The notes: generated by a model not told the origin, from the letters alone. A DNA stretch of 64,000 bases from Labrenzia sp. DG1229 (GCF_000521215.1 NZ_KI928919.1:628972-692971), one strand, 5' to 3'; counted from the first letter of the stretch, positions 18,865 through 28,981 are shown. A program made the numbers and translations.

Positions 18865-20052
18865 ATGTTCGACCGGTTCGAAAAGGCCAATGTTCAGTAT
18901 TTTCCGGCGCGCGCCGGAAAAGGGTCCAATCTCCCCAGCGCGCTTACCCGGGAGAAATTCGACCTGGCGGAAAACGAGATCACTTGCTGGGATGGATATG
19001 AAAAAACCCCGTTGATTCCGCTCGGCGGGCTGAGCAAGGCGCTCGATCTGGGGAGGATACATTACAAGAACGAAGGCCCACGCTTCGGGCTGGGAAGTTT
19101 CAAGGCGCTTGGTGGCGCTTACGCGGTGATGCTTCTTCTTCAGCGCGAGATTGCCAAATCCAGTGGCAAGCCGGTGAGCCTTGCCGAAATCCGCAAGAAT
19201 ACTTTCGCGGAAGAAGCAGCCGCTCTGACCGTGATTTCAGCTACGGATGGAAACCATGGCCGTTCGGTAGCCTGGGGTGCTGCCCGCTTTGGCGCCCCGT
19301 GCCGCATCTACATACATGCGGAAGTCAGTGAATACCGTGCCCAGACAATTCGCATGCTGGGCGCAGAGGTTATCCGCCTGGACGGAGATTACGATGCAAC
19401 TGTTGCCCAAACGCGGGTCGATGCCGAAAAACACGACTGGCACATTGTTTCCGATACTTCGTGGGAGGGATACACTCAGACACCCACGGAAGTCATGGCT
19501 GGTTATGGGGTAATGGCGCGCGAAATTGTGCAGGACCTGCCAACTGTCCCGACACATGTTTTCCTTCAAGGTGGCGTTGGTGGCCTGGCAGCTGCCGTCA
19601 GTACAGTTTTTCACGACGCCTGGGGCACGGACGCGCCTCGTGTTTTCCTGGTTGAACCAGAACTCGCACCATGCCTGTATGCGAGCGCTACAGCCGGTGC
19701 CGTGACTGCTGTGGACATTGAAGCAGAAACCATTATGGCAGGCCTGTCATGCGGTGTGCCTTCCGCGGTCGCCTGGCCGATCTTGTCTGCTCAGGTCAGC
19801 GGCTTCATCACAATCCCTGAACACGTGGTCGCACCGGCGGTTCGCATGCTTGCCAACGGGAATGCAACGAGCCGCCGCATAGAGGCTGGTGAAAGCGCGG
19901 TCGCCGGACTTTGCGGTTTGATCTGCGCTGCAACGCAGCGCGATTTGCGCGACGCAATGGTGTTGAACGAAGATGCGCGCATCGTACTGATCGGCTCGGA
20001 AGGTGTAACCGATCCAACGGTCTTCAACCGACTGCTGGCAGATGCCAAGTAA
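18865..20052 (+). CDS. dpaL: diaminopropionate ammonia-lyase
   Basis: This is a 395-residue PLP enzyme of fold type II that converts 2,3-diaminopropionate to pyruvate and two ammonia. The PLP lysine is K80 in G-L-G-S-F-K-A-L-G-G. The phosphate-binding loop is a G-V-G-G-L motif near 226, and S-A-T-D-G-N-H-G-R-S near 130 is the substrate loop. Length and the G-P-R-F-G-L-G-S-F-K context distinguish it from threonine dehydratase. AAGGAG lies 8 bases before the ATG; the open frame extends further upstream, but those codons overlap the regulator's promoter. The divergent Lrp-type gene is the likely regulator. Confidence 0.92.
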   Translation: MFDRFEKANVQYFPARAGKGSNLPSALTREKFDLAENEITCWDGYEKTPLIPLGGLSKALDLGRIHYKNEGPRFGLGSFKALGGAYAVMLLLQREIAKSSGKPVSLAEIRKNTFAEEAAALTVISATDGNHGRSVAWGAARFGAPCRIYIHAEVSEYRAQTIRMLGAEVIRLDGDYDATVAQTRVDAEKHDWHIVSDTSWEGYTQTPTEVMAGYGVMAREIVQDLPTVPTHVFLQGGVGGLAAAVSTVFHDAWGTDAPRVFLVEPELAPCLYASATAGAVTAVDIEAETIMAGLSCGVPSAVAWPILSAQVSGFITIPEHVVAPAVRMLANGNATSRRIEAGESAVAGLCGLICAATQRDLRDAMVLNEDARIVLIGSEGVTDPTVFNRLLADAK

Positions 20053-20383
20053 ACGAGGCATACGGTCAAAACACCCGATCGAACTGTCCGTCGAGTTCGG
20101 GAGCCATGGATGCATGCTCATCAATGCATTGTGAAAACAAAGTCCGCTTCGTTGGAACGAGGATGATCGAGGCAGGCCGCACGAAGAACTGCGTTGTGCC
20201 TGCTGCGGGTGCCGACAGGTTCACAAAGACCGGTGTTCGTCGTCGTTGAGGGGTCGGACACGGAATATCTACTTCGAAATCGTTGCCGACGTATCCGGGG
20301 TATCCTACAGCTTACCGTGCGAATATTTTCACTATCCTTGACTGCAAGTGCAGTTCTCGAACCGCAACAAATGAGATATCTCG
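20053..20383. other. spacer between dpaL and the SDR gene
   Basis: This 331-base spacer holds a short hairpin at 20080-20099 (arms CGAACT and AGTTCG, 8-base loop) 27 bases after the dpaL stop, a weak candidate terminator without a T-run. The rest, more A+T rich near 20320-20380, should carry the promoter of the next gene. No small gene is supported. Confidence 0.4.
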
Positions 20384-21136
20384 ATGCCAGACTTTGCCAT
20401 TTATCCGAGTTTGAAAGACAAGACCGTTCTGGTTTCTGGCGGTGCCCAGGGCATCGGCGCCGAAATTGTAGAAGCATTCGCCGCGCAAGGTGCCCGTGTC
20501 GGATTTCTGGATCTGGATGAAACCGCGAGCGAGGCAATTGCCGCATCGAAAGAAAATGTCACGTATGAAATCTGCGATCTTCGCGACATTGGGGCAATGC
20601 AATCCGCGCTCACGAAATTGACGGACCGTCTCGGGCCAGCGCATGTCCTTGTCAACAACGCGGCACGAGATGACCGACACGATTGGAAAGACGTGACGCC
20701 TGAATACTGGGACGAGCGCCAGGCCACAAATCTTCGCCACATGTTTTTCGCGATCCAGGCCGTCGCACCGGGCATGATGGAACGAGGAGGCGGTTCGATC
20801 ATTAACATGGGGTCGAATTCGTGGTGGGAAGCTGGTGGCGGCTTCCCGGCCTATGCCACCGCCAAGTCCGCGGTGCATGGACTGACCCGCACCATGGCCC
20901 GGGATCTCGGCGAAAGCCGCATCCGCGTCAACACTGTGGTTCCTGGCTGGATAATGACCGAAAGGCAGAAAGAACTCTGGGCAACTCCGGAAGCACTGGA
21001 AGCCCATCGCACTCGTCAATGTCTCCCGGATCTGATTGACCCTGTATATGTCGCCCGCATGGTCCTGTTCCTTGCGTCTGACGACGCGGCGATGTGCAGC
21101 GCGAACAATTACATGGTCGAAGCCGGATCAATCTGA
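20384..21136 (+). CDS. SDR family oxidoreductase, sugar dehydrogenase-like
   Basis: This is a complete 250-residue classical SDR. The cofactor loop G-G-A-Q-G-I-G is at residues 19-25, and D at the end of strand 2 (F-L-D-L-D) favours NAD. N-N-A-A, the catalytic Ser in M-G-S-N-S, Y-A-T-A-K (YxxxK) and the P-G-W-I-M-T segment are all present. The W-W-E-A-G-G-G-F stretch before the catalytic Tyr and the N-N-Y-M-V-E-A-G end resemble aldose 1-dehydrogenases acting on L-arabinose, D-galactose or L-fucose types. No other sugar gene is adjacent, so the substrate is inferred only from these features. Confidence 0.85.
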   Translation: MPDFAIYPSLKDKTVLVSGGAQGIGAEIVEAFAAQGARVGFLDLDETASEAIAASKENVTYEICDLRDIGAMQSALTKLTDRLGPAHVLVNNAARDDRHDWKDVTPEYWDERQATNLRHMFFAIQAVAPGMMERGGGSIINMGSNSWWEAGGGFPAYATAKSAVHGLTRTMARDLGESRIRVNTVVPGWIMTERQKELWATPEALEAHRTRQCLPDLIDPVYVARMVLFLASDDAAMCSANNYMVEAGSI

Positions 21137-21365
21137 GGCAATCCACCGGATCTTTCCTGCCTGCATGCGAGTTCACGACAGCTGCCGCCCTGCTGGCGGA
21201 TTGAACCGCTTGCAGGTCTGTTTGATACAGTTGTGTGTGCATCTGGTGGTCAGTCAAGGACAACTGAAGCCCAATTCCGGTGCGAACAAGACCGTCAAGA
21301 CAAGTCGCTCTTGCAGACGCTGGAGATACAGCCGAGTGACCCTTTGCCTGTTTCCGGGCTTTGCG

Positions 21366-23222
21366 TTAGCCGGCCTGTCTGGCAACGGCGACAGCTTCGC
21401 TTTCCGGTTGATCCGTCTCTTCAGGCTGTGCTGCCGACAGCAAGCGGCCCCGGACGAGCCCCCTTACCGAGTTGCCGACAAAGATTTCCTCGGCGGTTGC
21501 CAGGTCTTCTTCGGTGAGATCTGCTTCCCGGGCAAGGCCGCGCTCCAGCAAGCCGGCGCGCAACGTGCCCGGCAGTAAGCCATGTTCGAGCGCAGGCGTC
21601 AGAAGTTCACCGTCCTTTTTCAGGAAGAGTGTCATGTAGCTGCCCTCGGTCAGAAAGCCCTTCTCATTCAGGAACAGGACTTCCTGGCAACCGGTTTCAG
21701 CCTGGTAGCGTTTCCGGGTGTCGTCATAAAACGCCCTGTTGGTCGTCTTGTGATAGAGGAAACGATCCGTTGAGAGTGTTTTTTCCCGGGCCAGAACCAG
21801 ATTGAAGACCGTGGTCTGATCAACCGGTGTCAGGTCGGTCGATGTGATGGAAACACCACCGTCGGCATTCAGAAGAAGGCGGACACGGCGAGGTCCCGTG
21901 AATTCAGACGACGTGTCGAGCAAGGCCCGGCGCACGCCGTCGAGATCGCACCGAAAACCGAGGTAAGCCGCTGATTTCTGCAGTCTATGCAAATGCCTTT
22001 CGAACAGCAGGTAGCCTTCAGCAGGATCGAAGGCCATGGTCTCGATCAGTTCGAATTCAGGCGTATCCTCTGTCATGAATTTCAGCTTGAGAATGCACTC
22101 GTCATATTCTGGCGCGGCTCCGGAATCAAATACAACACCGGATCCCGTTCCCGCTTCTCCGGTGCCGTCATCGCGCAGCACAAGCGTGCGGATTGCGACG
22201 TTCAAACGAAAATCACCTCCGGGTGCCAGGTAGCCGATGGATCCGGTATAGACACCGCGCGGGCCGCTTTCCAGATTGTGCGCGATCTGCATGGCGCTCA
22301 GCTTCGGAGCACCTGTGATCGACCCGCACGGAAACAGATGTTTGATCACACTGGAAAAGCCGACACTTTCGGGGACACTGGCCTCCACGGTCGATGTCAT
22401 CTGGTGAAGGCTTTGGTAGCGCTCGACATCGCAAAGTTTCGTGACCCTGACGGTGCCGGTATCGGCGATCCTCGACAGGTCGTTGCGCATCAGGTCGACG
22501 ATCATGGTGTTTTCCGAGCGCTGCTTGGGATCACTCGCAAGTTCCCTGGCAATCCTGACGTCTTCCGACGCAAAACGGCCGCGCGGTGCAGTGCCTTTCA
22601 TCGGACGGGTCCGCAGGCTGGTACCTTCACGCTCCAGAAAGAGCTCCGGCGACAGGGAAAGAACCGTTCTGTCGCCCGTCCGGACAAACGCAGCGAACTC
22701 GACGGGCTGCCGCCGCATCAGATCCAGAAACAGGCTTTCCGGTGTCCCCTCATGAGCGAACCTTGCCCTCATCGTCAGATTGACCTGATAGATGTCTCCC
22801 TTGGCGAGATGCGAGCGAACCTGTTCAAACGCCTTGCCGTAACCTGACCGATCCATATCGAAGTCCGGCCGCTGCACGAAAGCATCTTTGCCGTCGGCAG
22901 CCGATTCCAGCAGCGCGCGGGCTTCATCAAGACCCAGTTCCCGGGCGTTTTCATAAACGCCGAACCAGAGGAGCGGGTCACCGGTGTGCCTGAACCGGCG
23001 CTTCAGTTTCTCCTCGAAGGCAAAACCGAGCTCGTAGGCCATGTAACCGGCGGCGAACTTGCCCTCCGCCTGGACGGCCTCCAGCCTTGCCAGGCAATCC
23101 GTCACGTCTTCGAGCGCCGAACAGGTGACGATCTCGACAGGGTCGACAAAGTGCATTGCAGAACGCTGCTTCAGGAGATCCAGAAGCAATACCGATCCGG
23201 ACTTTAGCGCGCTTACAGACAT
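21366..23222 (-). CDS. pabB: aminodeoxychorismate synthase component I / lyase fusion (PabB-PabC)
   Basis: This 618-residue protein joins two folate-pathway enzymes. Residues about 1-375 are PabB: R-P-M-K-G-T-A-P-R-G, E-N-T-M-I-V-D-L-M-R-N-D-L and F-P-C-G-S-I-T-G-A-P-K are the chorismate-binding signatures, with K-G-T marking aminodeoxychorismate rather than anthranilate synthase. Residues about 395-610 are PabC, a PLP class IV lyase, with the H-K-T-T-N-R block and N-E-K-G-F-L-T-E-G-S. Together with a PabA glutaminase encoded elsewhere it makes 4-aminobenzoate from chorismate. The fused form is common in alphaproteobacteria. It is monocistronic. Confidence 0.95.
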   Translation of the reverse strand: MSVSALKSGSVLLLDLLKQRSAMHFVDPVEIVTCSALEDVTDCLARLEAVQAEGKFAAGYMAYELGFAFEEKLKRRFRHTGDPLLWFGVYENARELGLDEARALLESAADGKDAFVQRPDFDMDRSGYGKAFEQVRSHLAKGDIYQVNLTMRARFAHEGTPESLFLDLMRRQPVEFAAFVRTGDRTVLSLSPELFLEREGTSLRTRPMKGTAPRGRFASEDVRIARELASDPKQRSENTMIVDLMRNDLSRIADTGTVRVTKLCDVERYQSLHQMTSTVEASVPESVGFSSVIKHLFPCGSITGAPKLSAMQIAHNLESGPRGVYTGSIGYLAPGGDFRLNVAIRTLVLRDDGTGEAGTGSGVVFDSGAAPEYDECILKLKFMTEDTPEFELIETMAFDPAEGYLLFERHLHRLQKSAAYLGFRCDLDGVRRALLDTSSEFTGPRRVRLLLNADGGVSITSTDLTPVDQTTVFNLVLAREKTLSTDRFLYHKTTNRAFYDDTRKRYQAETGCQEVLFLNEKGFLTEGSYMTLFLKKDGELLTPALEHGLLPGTLRAGLLERGLAREADLTEEDLATAEEIFVGNSVRGLVRGRLLSAAQPEETDQPESEAVAVARQAG

Positions 23223-23352
23223 CTTCCGTGCCGATTTCCGATGGATCCAGAATTATCGACCATATTGTGCCCTGTTTCAGATGGCTCAAGTGGCTCGTAA
23301 AGAGCGGCTCATGACATCCAAGCGACATCAGGTCAAGTTTTCTCTCGGCAGG

Positions 23353-23386
23353 ATAAAAAATTGGCCGGCTGATTGATAGCCGGCCA
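23353..23386 (-). terminator. intrinsic terminator of the chemoreceptor gene
   Basis: On the minus strand a perfect 9-bp stem (TGGCCGGCT / AGCCGGCCA, 7-base loop, 23362-23386) is followed within two bases by a run of six T (complement of A at 23355-23360). It lies 73 bases after the stop of the chemoreceptor gene at 23459. This is a textbook Rho-independent terminator. Confidence 0.9.
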
Positions 23387-23458
23387 GATCAATTGCAGAC
23401 GTCTTTTTTGGTAACTGTAACACCCGCCACACACAGGTCCCCGTCTGTGACGGTTTTC

Positions 23459-24949
23459 TTATGCCGCCGCAACGCCGTCCAGGAACGTGTCGATCGCGCG
23501 GCGCATGTCAGAAGTTTCCGCATCCAGCACTTCGGTTGCCTCGGCCATTGAAGAAGCCGATTGGCTGGTGCGTTCGACCGATTCGCGGACACCGCCGATG
23601 TTTTCCGCAACCCGCCCCGTTCCGTCAGCAGCTTCCGCAACATTGCGAGAGATTTCCTGTGTAGCGGCACCCTGCTCGTCGACGGCGGCCGCGATCGCGG
23701 CGGTGTAGCTGTTGACTTCATCCATGGTGGCGGCGATGGCGCCAATGGATTCAACCGCATCCTTGGTTTCCGCCTGAATGGCCGCAATCTGGGCACCAAT
23801 CTCCTCGGTCGCCTTTGAGGTCTGCGTGGCGAGTTCCTTCACTTCTGCTGCAACCACAGCAAAACCCTTGCCTGCTTCGCCTGCGCGTGCCGCCTCGATC
23901 GTGGCGTTCAGAGCGAGCAGGTTCGTCTGTTCGGCAATAGCCTGGATCAGGGTGACAACTTCACCGATGCGATTGGCAGCCTCCGCCAGACCAGCCACTT
24001 TCCGGTTGCTGGTTTGCGCGTTGTCAGTTGCCTGCATCACGATGCCGGTGGTCTGTTCGACCTGACGCGAGATCTCGGCGATCGAGGATGACAGCTCCTC
24101 GGCAGCAGAAGCGACCATCTGCACGTTGGTCGATGCTGTTTCGGACGCATCGGACACGGAAATTGCGCGGCCGGTGGTATCCTGGGCAACGGATCCCAGT
24201 TCTTCCGCAGACCCGCGCATTTCCTCGACCTTGACACTCACCCCATCCAGCTTGGCCGCAACCTCCTCCTGGAAGGCCATGATCCTGTGTTCGATCGTTG
24301 CCTGTTTCGCACGCTCCGTTTCCGCGTGCCTGGAGTTTTCGTCCTGCAAGTGGAATGCCTCGGCCTGGGCCCTTTCGGCTTCTTCGCGCGCCTGGTCGGA
24401 CGCGGTGAAGGCTGCTGCCAGCGAGTTGGTCATCCACCAGAGCGCACCAACTTCTGCGACAACGATGACGGCGTGGAAGACAACGCGCGTGAAATCCGCT
24501 CCATTCGGGAACACTGCCCAGGGCATCATGAAATTCAGAGCCAGATGGTGAACGGCAACAACCGCGGCATAGGCAACAAGAGCGCGCCAATCGACCCAGC
24601 TTGCCAGAATTGCCAGCACAGCGAAGAAATACATATGGCCGTCAAGCTGAAACGAGTTCTGTCCGGCAGGCACCGAAAGTGCCGCGACGAACAGCGCGAC
24701 CAGCCCGGCCAGGGACATTGATGTCGCCAGGCGTGTTTCGGTGCCCGCACCGAATTTCAACCAGGAAAGGGTTGCGGCCGCACCAAGCGCGAGTGCCGAA
24801 CCTGCGACGACAACGAAGGAAACGTTTCCAAACCACCATGCAGCCAGTGCAACGAGAGCAACATTGAACCACGTGAAATAGATTACTATTTTTGAAAACC
24901 GTTCCCGGAAGCAATCCAGGCCCGAAAGTCCTGCCAAACTATCGCTCAT
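23459..24949 (-). CDS. methyl-accepting chemotaxis protein with multi-helix membrane sensor
   Basis: This 496-residue chemoreceptor has about six hydrophobic helices in residues 20-200, no periplasmic ligand domain and no clear HAMP. A helical linker rich in Ala/Glu and the signalling domain follow, with the hairpin tip [24 protein letters not shown] near residue 365. The membrane part contains several His residues ([18 protein letters not shown]), which could bind heme or metal and sense redox or an energy signal; that is inference. The start at 24949 overlaps the stop of the preceding gene by 4 bases (ATGA), so translation is coupled. An open extension further upstream overlaps that gene and is rejected. 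Confidence 0.93.
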   Translation of the reverse strand: MSDSLAGLSGLDCFRERFSKIVIYFTWFNVALVALAAWWFGNVSFVVVAGSALALGAAATLSWLKFGAGTETRLATSMSLAGLVALFVAALSVPAGQNSFQLDGHMYFFAVLAILASWVDWRALVAYAAVVAVHHLALNFMMPWAVFPNGADFTRVVFHAVIVVAEVGALWWMTNSLAAAFTASDQAREEAERAQAEAFHLQDENSRHAETERAKQATIEHRIMAFQEEVAAKLDGVSVKVEEMRGSAEELGSVAQDTTGRAISVSDASETASTNVQMVASAAEELSSSIAEISRQVEQTTGIVMQATDNAQTSNRKVAGLAEAANRIGEVVTLIQAIAEQTNLLALNATIEAARAGEAGKGFAVVAAEVKELATQTSKATEEIGAQIAAIQAETKDAVESIGAIAATMDEVNSYTAAIAAAVDEQGAATQEISRNVAEAADGTGRVAENIGGVRESVERTSQSASSMAEATEVLDAETSDMRRAIDTFLDGVAAA

Positions 24950-25269
24950 ATAGACTTCTCCAATGAAACACCTGACCAGCGCGCGCACGCATAGGCGACA
25001 GCGGTCGAGGCGACAAAACCGGCCCCTGCACGATAGAGCCGGTCGATAAACTTCGGATCGGGGGATTCGGTCAGCGCCACCCAGGTACCATCTCGTATGA
25101 AGATAATCTGGCCTCCCGCGCCTGCTATTACTTCCATAGCGGGCTTGCCCCAGGGCTTTGCAAATACCGCGACGGGGCCTTTGCCGCCCGGCGCCAGCGA
25201 CGCAAGCAACATCAAGGAACAGCATCCCAGAAAATAGGCTCCCGCGAATATCTTTGCGGAGCGTGTCAT
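24946..25269 (-). CDS. small membrane/secreted protein coupled to the chemoreceptor
   Basis: I do not recognise this 107-residue protein. It starts with a basic N terminus and a hydrophobic segment (about residues 8-27) that looks like a signal peptide or anchor with two Cys. The next 60 residues include [14 protein letters not shown], and a second hydrophobic segment lies near residues 80-97. The start has no obvious competitor. Its stop overlaps the chemoreceptor's ATG, so the two are an operon and may function together, for example as a periplasmic partner of the membrane sensor. Confidence 0.75.
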   Translation of the reverse strand: MTRSAKIFAGAYFLGCCSLMLLASLAPGGKGPVAVFAKPWGKPAMEVIAGAGGQIIFIRDGTWVALTESPDPKFIDRLYRAGAGFVASTAVAYACARWSGVSLEKSI

Positions 25270-25460
25270 CGAATCAACCCCCGGTACCCATGTACTCGTG
25301 CCGACGATTGCGCGGTAATTTTAATAAATGCTGAATTATCGAAGTTAGAGCGTTGAAATCAGTAATTTTTTCAAGAGTCAAAGCGTAATGCGAGAAAATC
25401 CCGAAACAGATACGAAGTATAACTCTCGTCAAATTTACATATGCCGTGTGCCGAAACGGA

Positions 25461-25488
25461 AGCGCCGCAGTCACTGGACCGCGGCGCT
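25461..25488 (-). terminator. hairpin downstream of msrA
   Basis: A perfect 8-bp G+C-rich stem (AGCGCCGC / GCGGCGCT) with a 12-base loop lies 33 bases downstream of the msrA stop on the minus strand. There is no T-run after it, so it is either a weak intrinsic terminator or a 3'-end stabiliser. Confidence 0.55.
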
Positions 25489-25520
25489 CTCGACTTCAGA
25501 CATCGTTTTCAGATCAACGG

Positions 25521-26174
25521 TCAGCTTGCGGCGGGGCACGCAACGCCGGTTCCCCCTATGCCGCAATATCCGGCAGGATTCTTGGCAAGATATTGCTGAT
25601 GATAGTCTTCAGCAAAATAGAATGTTTCCAGTTCCCGGATCTCCGTGGTGATCGAGGTGGAAACACCACCCTGATTCAGGGCTGCCTGGTAGGCATCCCG
25701 TGTCTTCTCGGCAAGAACGAGATCTTCTGGCGAATTTACATAGATTGCCGAGCGATACTGCGTACCTGTATCGTTGCCCTGACGCATGCCTTGCGTCGGA
25801 TCGTGACTTTCCCAGAACACCTTCAGCAGGTCTTCCAAACGAACCGTATCGGGATCATAGACGACAAGAACCGCTTCCGTGTGGCCCGTCCGGCCGGAGC
25901 AGGTTTCATTGTATGTGGGATTGGCGGTATGACCGCCCGCATAACCGACGGCGGTCACATGAACACCCGGCAGTTGCCAGAACAGCCTTTCGGCACCCCA
26001 GAAGCATCCCATGCCCAAAAGCACGGTCTTCATTCCGTCCGGATAAGGCCCGTTGAGAGACTTGCCGTTCACAAAATGCACTTCGGAAGGCGCGATCGCC
26101 ACCGTACGCCCGGGCAAGGCCTCTTCCTTTCCGGGCAAGGAGAACTTTTTGGACAACATGGTCATGAAGGACAT
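25521..26174 (-). CDS. msrA: peptide methionine sulfoxide reductase MsrA
   Basis: This is a 217-residue methionine-(S)-sulfoxide reductase that repairs oxidised proteins. The catalytic Cys57 is in G-M-G-C-F-W-G, followed by the conserved G-Y-A-G-G, T-G-H-T-E-A-V and Y-R-S-A-I-Y-V blocks. Two C-terminal Cys residues (G-Y-C-G-I-G-G and V-A-C-P-A) can act as resolving cysteines for thioredoxin recycling. The family's long-form N-terminal extension (about 45 residues) is present. GGGAG lies before the ATG chosen. It is cytoplasmic (no signal peptide). Confidence 0.97.
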   Translation of the reverse strand: MSFMTMLSKKFSLPGKEEALPGRTVAIAPSEVHFVNGKSLNGPYPDGMKTVLLGMGCFWGAERLFWQLPGVHVTAVGYAGGHTANPTYNETCSGRTGHTEAVLVVYDPDTVRLEDLLKVFWESHDPTQGMRQGNDTGTQYRSAIYVNSPEDLVLAEKTRDAYQAALNQGGVSTSITTEIRELETFYFAEDYHQQYLAKNPAGYCGIGGTGVACPAAS

Positions 26175-26334
26175 TGCGGATCTCCCATAAGAACAGCCCC
26201 CTCCCCGGCAAACCACAGGGAAGGAGCTCTGTCACAATCATTGACCGCAATGTGGCGCACTCGCGCCAACATTCCAATAGGCATCACGCAGGAGTGTCCC
26301 CTGGCGCGCCGTCAATCCATTGCCGCCGGCTCAT

Positions 26335-26661
26335 TCAGGCGAACTGTGTCTGGTAACGCTGGCGCCTTGCGCCGAGCCACAAAAACAGCAGACCGAAAGG
26401 CGCGAATACCGCCCAGACCGGCCAGGTCATGAGTGTCAGCAGCACCGGATCCCAGAGAGCGGGATGGATGTGACGCTCGATGGCAGGCTGAAGGATCGGG
26501 AAAGTATCCGGGAAAAGATTGAACAGGAGTTGTCCCAATGGCTGGAGTTGAACCTGAGACTGGGCAATCGACGTGCTGGCGTCGGAGATGCCGGCAATAA
26601 TAGCGACGGCAAGCAATGCCAGTCCCGTCAGACGGAATATAAATTTCAATACGCTGAACAT
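26335..26661 (-). CDS. small two-helix membrane protein, hypothetical
   Basis: This 108-residue protein has two hydrophobic segments (about residues 5-24 and 70-95) separated by a stretch beginning S-T-S-I-A-Q-S-Q-V-Q-L. A basic R-R-Q-R-Y tail follows the second helix. The pattern resembles small conserved alphaproteobacterial inner-membrane proteins of unknown role. The chosen ATG starts just before the first helix; an in-frame ATG 21 codons upstream would add a hydrophilic leader. Confidence 0.7.
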   Translation of the reverse strand: MFSVLKFIFRLTGLALLAVAIIAGISDASTSIAQSQVQLQPLGQLLFNLFPDTFPILQPAIERHIHPALWDPVLLTLMTWPVWAVFAPFGLLFLWLGARRQRYQTQFA

Positions 26662-26988
26662 TTTGATATCTGACCTTATAAAAATTTTTTCGTCGAGCAC
26701 ATATTTTGTTCTTCCGCCAGACACATCGAAAAATGAAACATGCCAGGCGCTGACTTAAGGTAATAGCGCAATTCTATTGTACAAAGATTGACGTACAACA
26801 CATTCTTGTGAGATTTCCGGCAACAAATCGGATTTCGGGCCACTGGCGATCGTGACAGAGCCGATTGAGTCGAGCCGTGTTCCACAGGCTGGCGCCCGTT
26901 CAAAAAAAACTCGTTCAGGCGCTTGCACTTGACCTGTAGCTGAGTATATTGCGCGGCACTCAAGCGGGGCTACGGTGCTGCTTCGGAT
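26662..26988. other. spacer upstream of tRNA-Ser
   Basis: This 327-base spacer between a minus-strand membrane-protein gene and the plus-strand tRNA-Ser holds the two promoters. The part near 26680-26800 is richer in A+T. I see no RNA gene besides the tRNA and no supported small ORF. Confidence 0.4.
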
Positions 26989-27078
<90 letters not shown>

Positions 27079-27370
27079 TATCACGTAAAGTGATTGCGTT
27101 TCCGGTACACAAGACCGTACCTGAATAAAATTTCGCGGTTTTCAAAATCGGTTTCAAATTATCCAATCTAGTCATCGAGCGCATGCCGGGCGGTATGTTT
27201 TTGTCAATCGCCAGATGACTTCCATGCGGACGAAGCTGCCGTTGCCAATCCGCAAATAGGCAGATACGGTGCGCTCATGATTGCCTGAGTATCTCCAAGC
27301 AAACCGCTCTTTGGTTTTACAGCGCGCCGCCTCTTAGGGCGCAATAATTACTCATGCAAAAAGAAAAATC

Positions 27371-27739
27371 ATGATTAGCTATGTTACTCTTGGGTCAAAT
27401 GACCTTGCCGCTTCCGCAACTTTTTTCGATGCGCTGTTTTGCGCAATAAACGGCACACGCGCCTTTAGCCTAGACAACATGATCGCCTATAGCTTTGGGC
27501 CTGAAAAACCCAAGATAATCGTGACCACGCCATACAATGGCGAAACTGCTTCTCACGGAAACGGCGCCATGGTTGCGCTCGCTGCAAAGGATCAAGATCA
27601 AGTCGATGCCGTTCATGCTCTAGCAATTGAACTCGGTGCGACCGATGAAGGAGCGCCGGGTAATCGAGGCAAGCACTTTTACGGTGGCTATTTTCGTGAC
27701 CCAGACGGAAACAAATTCAACATCAGCTTGACAATCTGA
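27371..27739 (+). CDS. VOC family (glyoxalase/bleomycin-resistance fold) protein
   Basis: This 122-residue single-domain protein begins M-I-S-Y-V-T-L-G-S-N-D-L-A-A-S-A-T-F-F, the typical first beta-alpha unit of vicinal-oxygen-chelate proteins, and ends F-R-D-P-D-G-N-K-F-N, the hallmark last strand with its Glu/Asn metal-site variation. Such small members are usually dimeric lyases, dioxygenase-like or drug-binding proteins. Codon use is noticeably more A+T rich than its neighbours, and it lies 292 bases after a tRNA gene, which hints at acquisition. The substrate is unknown. Confidence 0.88.
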   Translation: MISYVTLGSNDLAASATFFDALFCAINGTRAFSLDNMIAYSFGPEKPKIIVTTPYNGETASHGNGAMVALAAKDQDQVDAVHALAIELGATDEGAPGNRGKHFYGGYFRDPDGNKFNISLTI

Positions 27740-27756
27740 CTGACTTCGGCGCGATG

Positions 27757-27794
27757 GACCATGAGAGGCAACTTGACAGATGCCTCTCATGGTC
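27757..27794. repeat. perfect 14-bp inverted repeat downstream of the VOC gene
   Basis: Arms GACCATGAGAGGCA (27757-27770) and TGCCTCTCATGGTC (27781-27794) are exact reverse complements around a 10-base loop. It starts 17 bases after the VOC stop. No T-run follows on either side. It most likely forms a strong 3'-end hairpin of the VOC transcript, but a remnant of a mobile element cannot be excluded. Confidence 0.85.
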
Positions 27795-28006
27795 ACTCAG
27801 GGCTTAATGCGGATTTTGGCCGGACCCGCCTGACTGGCCGCTCCGAGCCACCCGCAGCCTCGTACACCGCGCTTGTGAATATCCGATTTCGCCGAACAGC
27901 CAGTCGAAACCCGTCCGTCGGCGACGGACTCCACTCCGACGCGAGGTGACGCCAAAGATGTCCAGGTCAATATGTGCCTTGCAGACCGGCCCAACCTTGC
28001 CGAAAC

Positions 28007-28981
28007 CTAGGCCTGTATCTTTTCTCCGTTGACTTCACGAAGGACTTCCCGCGACACGATCTGCGCGGCTGCGGTGGGAACCTGGCCTTTTCGAGTCAGG
28101 AAGGAATAAGTCTCCACGAACAAGGACAGTTCTGTCTCCAATATGCCTATTGAGCCTGGTGATCCGTCCGGCAACCACGCGAAACTTTCCGCGACGGACC
28201 GGGCAACTGGTCCGATGGCATTCGAGCGTTGAATGGTTGCGAGTGTAAAAAGAAACGAAGACGTCGTCAGGATTTTGGGCGGAAGCTGAAGCCCCATGTC
28301 GCGAAGCGCGCATTCCGCAGTTGTTCTGATCGGGGCGCCGACCGGGGGAAACACCCAGTCAAACCCCAGGAGGGCATTCGCCGTCACAGGCGTTGAGTGA
28401 CGCGTCAGGGGATGATCCAACCGCGCAACCATACATGCCGGCTCACGGCGCAAGGGCCGCTCGTCGAAAAGGTCCGGATCCGCGTTCAGGGGAACACGGC
28501 TCAGCGAAAAATCCAGCCGTCCGTCTTCAAGCATTGGCGCCAGTACCACACTTGGTCCGATCTCAACCGAAACGGATATTTCCGGATAACTCAAACGGAT
28601 ATGCCTGATGGCGGGCAAGACATATTCCACCGCCGGCCCTGTGACCGACCCGATATTCACATGCCCCCTCTGTCCGGAAACGTGGTGTTCAACATCCAGT
28701 GCGGCATCAGTCAGTTCTTGAAGCACCCTGACGCAGCGCTCGCCCAGCTTCCGGCCGACTTCGGTCAACTCGATACCACGCCCGCTGCGCACATAGATTT
28801 CAGCGCCCGCAACATGTTCGATTTCCGACATGAGGCGCGATGCCGCGGGCTGCGTGATCCCCAATGCAGACGCAGCATCCGTCAGTCGGCTTTGGCGAAC
28901 GAGCTCCGCCAACAGCCGCAAATGCGAAATCTTCATTCCACGCCGTAACAAGTCCAGTGCCAAGCCGCGCCTCTGATTCAT
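28007..28981 (-). CDS. gbpR: LysR family regulator of the sugar operon (GbpR type)
   Basis: This 324-residue LysR protein has its helix-turn-helix at about residues 17-75 (S-R-L-T-D-A-A-S-A-L-G-I-T-Q-P-A-A-S-R-L) and a periplasmic-binding-protein-like effector domain after it. It is divergent from a ChvE-type sugar-binding protein gene. In Agrobacterium the LysR regulator GbpR is encoded in the same position and controls chvE in response to L-arabinose, D-galactose and D-fucose; the symbol is given on this synteny. The start at M-N-Q-R-R-G is preferred; a second ATG lies 27 bases upstream, and neither has a strong ribosome-binding site. Confidence 0.85.
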   Translation of the reverse strand: MNQRRGLALDLLRRGMKISHLRLLAELVRQSRLTDAASALGITQPAASRLMSEIEHVAGAEIYVRSGRGIELTEVGRKLGERCVRVLQELTDAALDVEHHVSGQRGHVNIGSVTGPAVEYVLPAIRHIRLSYPEISVSVEIGPSVVLAPMLEDGRLDFSLSRVPLNADPDLFDERPLRREPACMVARLDHPLTRHSTPVTANALLGFDWVFPPVGAPIRTTAECALRDMGLQLPPKILTTSSFLFTLATIQRSNAIGPVARSVAESFAWLPDGSPGSIGILETELSLFVETYSFLTRKGQVPTAAAQIVSREVLREVNGEKIQA

